DNA of 64,000 nt from Prosthecobacter sp. Its GTDB lineage: Bacteria > Verrucomicrobiota > Verrucomicrobiia > Verrucomicrobiales > Verrucomicrobiaceae. The position numbers and the translations under genes are program-made. The stretch covers positions 62,001 through 126,000 of the forward strand of contig JAFMIR010000002.1 in assembly GCA_017853885.1 (NCBI GenBank), in the 5' to 3' direction. The notes under the pieces were generated by a model that was given only the letters and a program-made list of their open reading frames with translations, was not told where the DNA came from and did not search any database. Each line of letters starts with the position of its first letter. The stretch's first letter is position 1. Shown in pieces: positions 9,278 to 17,157 of this stretch.

Positions 9278-12200
9278 ATGCGCTCGCTCGCCTTTCTCGT
9301 CCTCGCGACTCTCGCCCAAGCTCAAGATTTCCAACTCAGATCGGAGGATGTCATTGCACTCACTGGTGGCTCGAATATCGAGCGCACGCGCTTCAACGGC
9401 TACCTGCAAACCAGCCTCATCGCATCAAAGCCAGAGCTGAGAATCAAAGTGCGTAACTTCGGCTGGGAAGGGGACACCGTCTTCGAACAGTGGCGCGATG
9501 GCGGTAGCAGTTATCAACACCTCGAGCCCAAGCGCGCTAGTGCTGAGAAACGAATCAGTGTCGAATCAGGTGCTGATAGCTGGCGGCAGCAGCGTGACTG
9601 GCGGCAGCAACTCAAAGAAGTCGGTGCGACAGTGGTGATAGCGCAGTTTGGTCAAATGGAGTCGCTAAATGGTGTCGAGAAGCTACCGCAGTTTATTGAG
9701 GCATATGAGAAACTTATCTCCGAGTTTGCGGATGAGGGTAGGCGGGTGGTGCTGGTGGCTCCAGGGCCGTTTGATCGGAGTGGGGCTCTCGGAGACTATT
9801 CAGAGGCTATTCGGAAGCTTGCTTTAAAAAAGGGTTTGTGGTTCGTCGGAGCCGCTCAGCAAGTCGGGCATATTGGACACGAGCTTACGGAGAAAGGTCA
9901 TCGTTCGATGGCGGAGCATCTCGTCAAAGCGCTTGGACTTACACCGCGCTTCAATGAAGCTGTTCGAGCCCAAGTTCTCGAATTCGAGCGCCTGTGGTTT
10001 GACTACTGGCGGCCGATGAACTGGTCGTTTCTAATGGGAGATCGAACCAATGTGCCTTATTCGCGGGATTGGAAAGATTCTTCCAAGCGAATCTTCCTGC
10101 AGGAGATGGATGATTTCCTTCCACTGCTCGACCAGGCGGAGAAAAACATTTGGGCGGCAATCGAGGGCAGGCCTGTGACGCCAGTTGGTGTACGTTCGTC
10201 GATCCCAGTTGAACCGCCGAAGGCTAAGCCACAATCGCCGCAAGAGGAATTGGCATCGTTCGAAATCATGGATGGCTTTGCGGTTAATCTCTTCGCCAGC
10301 GAGGCCGACGGCATTGTCAAGCCTATCCAGATGCGTTGGGATGAGCACGGGCGTTTGTGGGTGGCTTGTGCGGTGAGTTATCCACAGATCAAGCCAGGCG
10401 AAAAAGCCAACGACTACGTGCTCGTCTGCGAAGACACGAATGGAGATGGCCGAGCGGACAAATTTCACAGGTTCGTCGAAGGTTTGTTCATGCCCAGCGG
10501 ACTTGAGCTCGGCGATGGAGGCCTTTATGTGGCGCAGGGTACCGAGTTGCTTCACTTTAAGGACACCGATGGTGATGACAAGGCGGACACGAAGCGTATT
10601 GTGCTCGGTGGCTTTGGTACGGCGGACTCACATCAGATGATCAACTGTATCAATTGGGGCTTCGGCGGTGAGCTGTGGTTTACCCAAGGACACCACATTT
10701 ACTCGCGCGTCGAGACGCCGTATGGAGTTGAGACGCTGAATCGCGCTGGCGTTTGGCGTTGGCGGCCACGTACAGGTCATCTCGATCCGTTTTTCCAATG
10801 GTCCTCCGCCGGGGCAAACTGCTGGGGTGTGACAACAACGGAATACGGTCAGGCTTTTCACAAGAGCGGTGCAAACATCGGCAGTTGGTTCACCACGCCG
10901 GGCATGGTGCGCTCCAATCTCGCGGTGAATGCGCAGGCGATGAATGTGTGCCTCGCTCCGATCAAGCAAGTCGGCCAAGAGCTTCTGCATAGCAGCATGT
11001 TTCCCAAGGAGATGCAGGGCCGCATCGTCATCGGCGGCTATTACGCGAACCTTCTCGAATGGCACGAGCTGAAATTTGAGAACGGCATGTTCAGCACCAC
11101 ACGTCTGCCCAACATCATCGAGACGAAGAACAACGTCTTTCGTCCGGTCGAAGTGCGCATGGGTCCCGATGGCGCGATCTACGTCGCAGATTGGTATAAC
11201 CCAATCATCGGTCACTATCAGGCGAGCTATCGGCATCCAGATCGTGACAAGGAGCATGGACGTGTATGGCGGGTGACTTGGAAAGACTCTCAAGTGGTCA
11301 AGCCGGCCAAGTTGGCCAAGGCGAGCGTCGAACAACTGCTGGAGCACGTAGACTCGAAGGAACGCTGGGCATGGTATCAGGCCAAACGTCTGCTCATTGA
11401 GCGAGACAGCAAGGAGGTGCTTGCTGCGTTGGAGACATGGGCTCCGAAGCAGAATGACCACCGCAAGTTACAGGCGCTATCGCTTTACGAAGCGCATGAG
11501 GCTCCTCGTCCTGAGCTTTTGAAGACGCTGTTGCGCAGTTCGGATGCTCGCATTCGTGCCTACGCCACACGCACTCTGAGCACATGGGCACGAGATGGCC
11601 GTCTACCAGATGCCTTGAGCCTGCTGGAGGCTCAAATGGCTGATGAAGATGCTCTGGTGCGTCTCGAAGCCATCGTGGCGGCGAGTTATGTGCATGATGT
11701 AAAGGCCGCGGCCGTGGCGGCGAGGGCGCTGGATCGTGAGTTCAACGGCTACCATCTTCACGCCCTAACCAAGACGTTGCATGTGTTGAATCCGCTTTGG
11801 TCGTCGAAACCTGCCTTCGATAAGGATGAGCACCTCATCTTTGCGTTGCAAAACGGGTGGGTCGAGAACAACCCGAACGATTTGAAGGGCCTTAGTGGTG
11901 CAGCCATCGCCTACGCACCGAATCCCAATGCTAAGGCTGCTGCCATCATGCGTGAGCAGATCGCGAAGTATGAAGGTAATCCTGAACGTCAGACAAAGTG
12001 GCTCAAGGCTCTTGCGGGAACTGCGGGCAGAGCGGATGTGGCCTTCATCTTTGAACGTTCCGGTCAAAACGCCGCTGTTCTGGCCGCGCTCAAAGCCGAG
12101 AGGCCGGATAATGCCGAAAAGCTGCTCTTGCCTCTTTTTGAGGCGCAGAATCCGGAGTTGCGAGCTCAGGGCATAAGGCTTGCAGGTGCGTGGAAGATCG

Positions 12201-12967
12201 GCGCATTTACTGAAAGCATCCGAAAGCTCGCTTTAGAGCAAAAAATGCCGCAGGCACTCGATGCACTCATTAGCCTGAAGGCGGATGAAGTGGCCGCTCT
12301 AGCACTTAAGGATACTTCGATTATTTCCGCGCTCGTTTCACGCGCTGAAGGTCATGCCGCTTTGATGCGTGCGCTTCAAAAGAAAGACTGCATGGATGCC
12401 ACGCAGGCGAAAAAGGTGCTACAGACACTCAATAGCCTCGGCAAGAACGACGCGAAGCTCTCGCCGCTGCTCATGAAACTCGCGGGCATCAATTCCGCAC
12501 TGCCAGCTTACACCAAAGAATACATCACCAACATCGTGAAGGCTGCGACTACTATAGGAAATGCCGCCGAGGGTAAAAAAATTTATGAAGCTGCTGGCTG
12601 CATCGCCTGCCACATGCCCGGGTCCACGAAAAGCAAGATCGGCCCCGACTTGAGCGCTATCGCTCGCGGCTTGCCCATCGACATGATCGTCACAGAGGTC
12701 GTGTGGCCCGCGCTGAACGTCAAAGAGAACTTTGAGGCTGCCACTGTCACGCTGAAGGACGGCAGCGTCATTACTGGCTTCAAACAGACCGAAACTGCCG
12801 ATGCCATTGGTCTCCGAGACATGGCAGGCACAGTGAAATCCATTCCTAAAATCGACACAGCCAAGATCCAAACCGGCGGTACTCTGATGCCAGATGGACT
12901 CACCGCCACACTCAATGAGCACCAGTTAGCCCATCTGATTCGCTATCTGAGCGAGTTGGGTAAATAA
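9278..12967 (+). CDS. PVC-type heme-binding multidomain protein (SGNH, propeller, HEAT-like, cytochrome c)
   Basis: A 1229-residue exported protein with signal peptide MRSLAFLVLATLAQA. The domain order by eye starts with an SGNH/GDSL-like hydrolase fold (about 20-220). A soluble-dehydrogenase-like beta-propeller follows (about 325-670), beginning FEIMDGFAVNLFAS and containing the EDTNGDGRADKFHRF segment typical of the PVC membrane-bound dehydrogenase family. Next is an alpha-helical HEAT-like stretch (about 700-1070). Last is a C-terminal cytochrome c domain with the heme motif CIACH at 1108-1112 and the family signature ending LNEHQLAHLIRYLSELGK. It probably acts in the periplasm as a redox enzyme on sugars or alcohols. 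It follows the DUF1080 gene by 12 bp. Confidence 0.88.
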   Translation: MRSLAFLVLATLAQAQDFQLRSEDVIALTGGSNIERTRFNGYLQTSLIASKPELRIKVRNFGWEGDTVFEQWRDGGSSYQHLEPKRASAEKRISVESGADSWRQQRDWRQQLKEVGATVVIAQFGQMESLNGVEKLPQFIEAYEKLISEFADEGRRVVLVAPGPFDRSGALGDYSEAIRKLALKKGLWFVGAAQQVGHIGHELTEKGHRSMAEHLVKALGLTPRFNEAVRAQVLEFERLWFDYWRPMNWSFLMGDRTNVPYSRDWKDSSKRIFLQEMDDFLPLLDQAEKNIWAAIEGRPVTPVGVRSSIPVEPPKAKPQSPQEELASFEIMDGFAVNLFASEADGIVKPIQMRWDEHGRLWVACAVSYPQIKPGEKANDYVLVCEDTNGDGRADKFHRFVEGLFMPSGLELGDGGLYVAQGTELLHFKDTDGDDKADTKRIVLGGFGTADSHQMINCINWGFGGELWFTQGHHIYSRVETPYGVETLNRAGVWRWRPRTGHLDPFFQWSSAGANCWGVTTTEYGQAFHKSGANIGSWFTTPGMVRSNLAVNAQAMNVCLAPIKQVGQELLHSSMFPKEMQGRIVIGGYYANLLEWHELKFENGMFSTTRLPNIIETKNNVFRPVEVRMGPDGAIYVADWYNPIIGHYQASYRHPDRDKEHGRVWRVTWKDSQVVKPAKLAKASVEQLLEHVDSKERWAWYQAKRLLIERDSKEVLAALETWAPKQNDHRKLQALSLYEAHEAPRPELLKTLLRSSDARIRAYATRTLSTWARDGRLPDALSLLEAQMADEDALVRLEAIVAASYVHDVKAAAVAARALDREFNGYHLHALTKTLHVLNPLWSSKPAFDKDEHLIFALQNGWVENNPNDLKGLSGAAIAYAPNPNAKAAAIMREQIAKYEGNPERQTKWLKALAGTAGRADVAFIFERSGQNAAVLAALKAERPDNAEKLLLPLFEAQNPELRAQGIRLAGAWKIGAFTESIRKLALEQKMPQALDALISLKADEVAALALKDTSIISALVSRAEGHAALMRALQKKDCMDATQAKKVLQTLNSLGKNDAKLSPLLMKLAGINSALPAYTKEYITNIVKAATTIGNAAEGKKIYEAAGCIACHMPGSTKSKIGPDLSAIARGLPIDMIVTEVVWPALNVKENFEAATVTLKDGSVITGFKQTETADAIGLRDMAGTVKSIPKIDTAKIQTGGTLMPDGLTATLNEHQLAHLIRYLSELGK

Positions 12968-13007
12968 GCTTGACGAGCCTGCCTTTTCCACGTCGTTTGA
13001 TCAACTC

Positions 13008-13253
13008 ATGATTCCCATCCAGCTGGGCTCCCTGATTTTCCTTTTCGTGGCCTTTGGCATTACGGTGGTGTGTTTGCTGTGGTTTTGGACCTACATTCGC
13101 GAGCGACGCCGGGAGACGCACCGACGTCGGGTTGCGGTGCAGTGCCGAATGTGTTCCGCCGCCTACCAGAGGGACTCAAAAGACAAGCGATCCGTCACGG
13201 TCTGTCCTGTCTGCCAGACTCCGAACGAGCGCCCGAGGCTAAGACCCATCTGA
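13008..13253 (+). CDS. Small membrane-anchored zinc-ribbon protein
   Basis: An 81-residue protein. One transmembrane helix spans residues 5-27 (IQLGSLIFLFVAFGITVVCL and following), with an Arg-rich juxtamembrane segment (IRERRRETHRRR). A soluble tail carries two CxxC knuckles, CRMC and CPVC, about 20 residues apart, which suggests one zinc-binding ribbon facing the cytoplasm. It is not a family I can name. The gene begins 40 bp after the heme-protein gene and precedes an HNH nuclease gene. Coding is supported by the coherent TM-plus-zinc-ribbon layout. Confidence 0.7.
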   Translation: MIPIQLGSLIFLFVAFGITVVCLLWFWTYIRERRRETHRRRVAVQCRMCSAAYQRDSKDKRSVTVCPVCQTPNERPRLRPI

Positions 13254-13382
13254 GCATGGGGGGATACGAACATTTTGCCACTTGGCAAAACGCAAAGACT
13301 CGCCAGCATAACTGTCCAACGCTGAGAAATGCACGCTAACGCATGCCTTTCCGCGCTGAAATTCCACCTTGGAGCAGAGCGC

Positions 13383-13985
13383 ATGAACGAAGTGTTGACG
13401 AAAACCAACGTGTTGGTCCTGAACCGGCATTGGCAGGCCATTGATGTGAAAACCCCTCTTGAATCCTTTGGCATGATTGCCGCAGGAAATGCCACTGCGC
13501 TTGACATCCAAGCGGGTGGGGACATGAGACCGGTGACTTGGGAAGAATGGTTGAAGTTGCCCGTTAGGGAAGGTGATTCCTCCATTGGCACGGTTAGCGG
13601 CCCGGTACGTGTGCCTTCCGTGTTAGTGCTGGCTCGCTATGATAAGGTGCCGAAGCGACGCCCCCAATTTTGCGCCAAGGCAATATGGGAGCGGGATGGC
13701 GGTGTCTGCCAATACACTGGGCGCAAGCTCCGGCCGCACGAGGGCAATATCGATCATGTGGTGCCTCTCTCTCGCGGTGGCGGCACCAACTGGGAAAACT
13801 GTGTTTTGGCCGACCGTCGTATCAATAGTCGTAAGGGGAACAAATTGCCTGAGGAGGCGGGGTTGAAGCTGCTTCGGCGTCCCTCGGCGCCGCCGGAGTT
13901 GCCGGTGACACATTTGATCCGCAATACACACAAGGTTCAGGACTGGGAGCCCTTTTTGACCCATGTGAGCGCAGCAGCCTCGTGA
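13383..13985 (+). CDS. HNH endonuclease family protein
   Basis: A 200-residue protein. The N-terminal block TNVLVLNRHWQAIDV is conserved in a widespread bacterial HNH family of unknown role. The HNH core runs at about residues 110-150: a Cys-containing first strand (CQYTGRKL), the DHVVPLSRGG segment with Asp-His, then NWENCVLADRRINSRKGN. The start at 13383 is favoured by GGAG 11 bases upstream and by the conserved N-terminus, although the frame is open to 13329. No mobile-element or restriction partner is adjacent. A DNA-repair or housekeeping role is more likely than selfish homing, but that is inference. Confidence 0.85.
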   Translation: MNEVLTKTNVLVLNRHWQAIDVKTPLESFGMIAAGNATALDIQAGGDMRPVTWEEWLKLPVREGDSSIGTVSGPVRVPSVLVLARYDKVPKRRPQFCAKAIWERDGGVCQYTGRKLRPHEGNIDHVVPLSRGGGTNWENCVLADRRINSRKGNKLPEEAGLKLLRRPSAPPELPVTHLIRNTHKVQDWEPFLTHVSAAAS

Positions 13986-14084
13986 GAGCTTCGCTTTTGT
14001 TCAGGAGTTTCAAAAGGCGTGAAAGACCAAAAAGCTCGTCAAGCTTGCTTCATCGTATCGTCTTGCCACGATGAGTCCTGAATC

Positions 14085-15110
14085 ATGACCGATTTTGCAT
14101 TGATCCGGCTTCCAGATGGAAGTGCGTGGCTTGGTGAGGGACCCTTCACGTCTCTATCTGCCGCTCCTTCCTCAGGTGGAGCCTTTTACATCAACGACTT
14201 TGAGCTGACCGACCGGCTTCCGTGGAAACAGCCTGCTCGTCTGCACGCCCTCACACTTGAAAACCATGCCACCCTTCTTCATGTAAACGGCGCGCAGCTG
14301 CCGGTAATCAGGTGGGCCAAACCGGCAACGGAATGGTTCAAAATGGCTTTCCGCCGGATTCGACGTGAGGTTCTCTCCCAGCGCATCGAGAAGATGGTGC
14401 CGGTGCTCACCGAGGTGGGCACGTTGGCATCAGGCAGTCCGTTGAAACTGATTGAGCGCATTCTAGACGCGCCGTCGAACACTTGGGCCTACGCGCATCT
14501 GCGTGATGGGGCCGGTTTCCTGGGTGCGACACCTGAATTGCTCTTCCGCACCTTTGGTGATGAGTTGGAGACAATGGCTTTGGCAGGAACGGCAAAGCCC
14601 GGGAGCAGCGTGGAGAACTTTGAAAACGATGTGAAGGAAATCGAGGAGCATGAGATTGTTGTGCGTTACCTCACGGACAGGCTTTCTCAGGTGGGTGCCG
14701 TAAGGCGTGAGGGGCGCGAGCTCTGCCGAACCTATGGGCTAACGCACTTTCAAAGCCGCATCACAGTGAAACTATTCCAGAAAGCCGATGCGGCACTGCT
14801 TGTCCCCTTTCTGCATCCCACGCCTGCCGTCGGATGCCTGCCACGCGATGAGTCCACGCTCGATCGCTTGTGTGAGTACCGCCGTCAATTGAAGGTTCCA
14901 TCGTTCTTCGGTGCTCCATTTGGCTTCATTGAACCCGGTGGCGAGACAACCCACGTTGTGGTGGCCATTCGCGGTGTGGCATTTGATGGCAAACATGTGA
15001 GCCTACCCTCTGGATGTGGTATTGTTGGTGGAAGCGCTTTCGACCACGAGTGGCGTGAACTGCGCCTCAAACGAGAGGCTGTGCTCCGTCTTTTGGGATT
15101 GCAGTCATGA
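14085..15110 (+). CDS. menF: Isochorismate synthase (chorismate-binding enzyme)
   Basis: The enzyme isomerises chorismate to isochorismate, the first committed step of classical menaquinone synthesis. The 341-residue frame is somewhat short for the family, and its N-terminal half is weakly conserved. The catalytic C-terminal half is clear: GAGFLGATPELLFR, TMALAGTAKPG, a DVKEIEEHEIVVRYL helix with conserved Glu residues, LHPTPAVGCLPRD, then PFGFIEPGGE and the C-terminal SGCGIVGGS with metal-binding Glu and Arg around it. I assign MenF rather than anthranilate or salicylate synthase because a menD-like gene overlaps its stop codon by four bases (ATGA), showing translational coupling. Confidence 0.85.
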   Translation: MTDFALIRLPDGSAWLGEGPFTSLSAAPSSGGAFYINDFELTDRLPWKQPARLHALTLENHATLLHVNGAQLPVIRWAKPATEWFKMAFRRIRREVLSQRIEKMVPVLTEVGTLASGSPLKLIERILDAPSNTWAYAHLRDGAGFLGATPELLFRTFGDELETMALAGTAKPGSSVENFENDVKEIEEHEIVVRYLTDRLSQVGAVRREGRELCRTYGLTHFQSRITVKLFQKADAALLVPFLHPTPAVGCLPRDESTLDRLCEYRRQLKVPSFFGAPFGFIEPGGETTHVVVAIRGVAFDGKHVSLPSGCGIVGGSAFDHEWRELRLKREAVLRLLGLQS

Positions 15111-15595
15111 AACAGCAGGAGGACATCACTCGACTGTTGCACCGCTTAGATCGTCTGGGTGTGCGCGAGGTCTGCGTCGCCGCCGGTGCTCGCAATGCTC
15201 CGCTCGTTGCGGCGTTGACATCGAGCACGGGTATTCGCTTGTGGCACTTTTTTGAGGAACGCTGCGCCGGTTTTTTTGCTCTGGGTCGCGCCCTTGTGGA
15301 TGGTCGGCCGGTGGCCGTTGTGACGACGAGTGGCACCGCTGCAGCAGAGCTTTTGCCATCGGTCATTGAAGCCTATTACCAGGGACGGCCTCTGATTGTC
15401 GTGACAGCGGACCGACCGGCAAGGTATCGTCGAAGCGGCGCGCCTCAGGCCATTGAGCAGGAAGGGTTGTTTGGAGTGTATGCCGAAGTGCTTGCAGAAG
15501 ATGCTCCTTGGACGGCCCGCATGCCTTTGCACATCAATCTGCCGCTCGACGAACCGCTCAGACCAGTGACAGGCATCGCTTTTAGCGGTGTATGA
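15107..15595 (+). CDS. menD: Stand-alone N-terminal (PYR) domain of MenD
   Basis: MenD (SEPHCHC synthase) uses thiamine diphosphate to join 2-oxoglutarate to isochorismate. This frame encodes only 162 residues, against about 550 for the full enzyme. It matches just the pyrimidine-binding domain. It has the FEERCAGFFALG segment with the catalytic Glu that activates the cofactor, then TTSGTAAAELLPSVIEA, IVVTADRPARYRRSGAPQAI, and a natural domain end at HINLPLDEPLRP. Translation stops right there and the next gene is unrelated, so no central or PP domain follows in any frame. It is coupled to menF by an ATGA overlap. It may be half of a split enzyme or a decayed gene. Confidence 0.85.
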   Translation: MKQQEDITRLLHRLDRLGVREVCVAAGARNAPLVAALTSSTGIRLWHFFEERCAGFFALGRALVDGRPVAVVTTSGTAAAELLPSVIEAYYQGRPLIVVTADRPARYRRSGAPQAIEQEGLFGVYAEVLAEDAPWTARMPLHINLPLDEPLRPVTGIAFSGV

Positions 15596-15640
15596 TCGTG
15601 GCAAGAGGTGGTTTGCATGAGCCGTAAGTATTAAAGTTAC

Positions 15641-17065
15641 ATGTCTTCCATCCTCCAGCCTCCTTCTTTCGTGCGTTGTGCCGGTCCAGTGTCACGCCGC
15701 GGCTTCATGCAATTCGGTTTGACCGGAATGGCCACATTGAGTTGGCCATCCTTGCTGAAACTTCGTGCGGAGAATGCCGCCAAGCCGAAGTCGGAGCGCA
15801 AATCCATCATCATGGTCTGGCTACCGGGGGGCCAGTCTCATGTAGACACCTATGATCCAAAGCCGGATGCTGGCAGCGAGTATCGTGGTCCATTCAAGAC
15901 GATTAGCACAAAGGTTCCAGGCACGATCCTCAGTGAGCTGCTGCCAATGAATGCGAAGATTGCAGACAAGTTCACTCTCGTACGATCGATGCATCAAAGT
16001 GCCGGAGGGCATCCTGCTGGCACCATGCAGATGTTCTCAGGTGACTCTGACACACGAGACAAACCCAAGCCGAGATTGCCCGATTGGATGTCTGTAGCGC
16101 ACTACCTGCGCTCGAAGGAGGGGGGGCGCTCCAATGCTTTGCCAAATTACATCGGTGTTCCGCCTGCCTCTCCAGAGTATTCTAGCCCGGCGTATCTTGG
16201 CGATGCCTATGCCCCTTTTGCAGTAAGCGACGACCCGAATCGCCCTACGTTTCAGGTGCCAAACATCGGCCTAGCTGACGATGCGGAAACGCGCCGACTC
16301 AGCGATCGTGTCGCTCTTCGTCGCAGTCTCGATAAGATGGAGCGTGCCTTTGACCGCGAGGGTGAGCTCGGCGCTCTGGATGATTTTGAAGCTCAGGCGG
16401 CAACGCTTCTCACCAACCCGCAAACGCGTGATGCCTTCGATTTAAACAAGGAAGATGCTGCCACAAGGGATCGCTATGGACGCAATCGCTGGGGTCAGCA
16501 GCTCTTACTTGCGCGCCGTCTCGTTGAGGCTGGTGTCGAAATCATTACCAGCAGCCTTAGTGGCCCGTTGTGCGGGCGGGTAAATAACTGGGATGACCAC
16601 GCGGTGAACCAGCATCAGTTTGAGGCGCTGCGCTTCCGCATGCCGACCTATGATCGTGCCGTTTCGGCGCTCATTGAGGACGTTTATGCCCGCGGTCTTG
16701 ACAAACGCGTCCTCGTGGTAGTTACCGGCGAGTTTGGCCGCACACCCAAGATCAGCTTTGACCGCAGCACCGGTGCCGGTGATGCAAGCGCCCCTGCAGG
16801 AACGCTGCAGCCTGGCCGCGATCATTGGCCACGTGCTTTCACGAATGTGTGGGCTGGTGGTGGCATCCAGACCGGCGGTGTCATCGGTGCCTCTGATAAG
16901 CGTGGGGAAGACGTTGTTGAACGTCCTTGCAATGCTAGCGATTTTCTCGCAACTCTCTATCACCACTTGGGCATCGATTACACGAAGGTTACAATTAATG
17001 ACCTTAATGGTCGTCCTGTACACATTGTTGAGAATGGTCGAGCAATTCCTGAGTTGATTTCCTAA
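15641..17065 (+). CDS. DUF1501 family Tat-exported protein
   Basis: A 474-residue member of DUF1501, an alkaline-phosphatase-superfamily-like group abundant in PVC bacteria. The twin-arginine signal is visible as SRRGFMQFGLTG at residues 18-29. Conserved blocks are IIMVWLPGGQSHVDTYDPKP with the metal-type His and Asp, PLCGRVNNWDDHAVNQ, VVVTGEFGRTPK, and GRDHWPRAFTNVWAGGGIQTGGVIG. DUF1501 genes are usually paired with a PSD1/DUF1553 cytochrome gene, but none is adjacent here. The start at 15641 begins just before the Tat signal and lacks an obvious ribosome site. Biochemical function is not established. Confidence 0.9.
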   Translation: MSSILQPPSFVRCAGPVSRRGFMQFGLTGMATLSWPSLLKLRAENAAKPKSERKSIIMVWLPGGQSHVDTYDPKPDAGSEYRGPFKTISTKVPGTILSELLPMNAKIADKFTLVRSMHQSAGGHPAGTMQMFSGDSDTRDKPKPRLPDWMSVAHYLRSKEGGRSNALPNYIGVPPASPEYSSPAYLGDAYAPFAVSDDPNRPTFQVPNIGLADDAETRRLSDRVALRRSLDKMERAFDREGELGALDDFEAQAATLLTNPQTRDAFDLNKEDAATRDRYGRNRWGQQLLLARRLVEAGVEIITSSLSGPLCGRVNNWDDHAVNQHQFEALRFRMPTYDRAVSALIEDVYARGLDKRVLVVVTGEFGRTPKISFDRSTGAGDASAPAGTLQPGRDHWPRAFTNVWAGGGIQTGGVIGASDKRGEDVVERPCNASDFLATLYHHLGIDYTKVTINDLNGRPVHIVENGRAIPELIS

Positions 17066-17076
17066 GAATGCATTTT

Positions 17077-17108
17077 GACCGCAGTTTGTGGTCAGGAAGG
17101 CTTTTTTT
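17077..17108 (+). terminator. Possible intrinsic terminator after the DUF1501 gene
   Basis: GACCGCA (17077-17083) pairs with TGTGGTC (17087-17093), including one G-U pair, over a three-base loop. A run of seven T follows at 17102-17108. The spacer between stem and T-run is longer than in a textbook terminator, so this is only a candidate. It lies 9 bases after the stop codon region. Confidence 0.35.
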
Positions 17109-17157
17109 GACGCCAAAGCTGGCGAACCAAAGGGCTTTGGAGTAAGTTTAAGAAATC

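Noticed and set aside
9578..9612. Short repeat CTGGCGGCAGCAGC/CTGGCGGCAGCAAC
   Set aside because: It encodes a repeated WRQQ stretch inside the heme-binding protein and shows no sign of a wider repeat.
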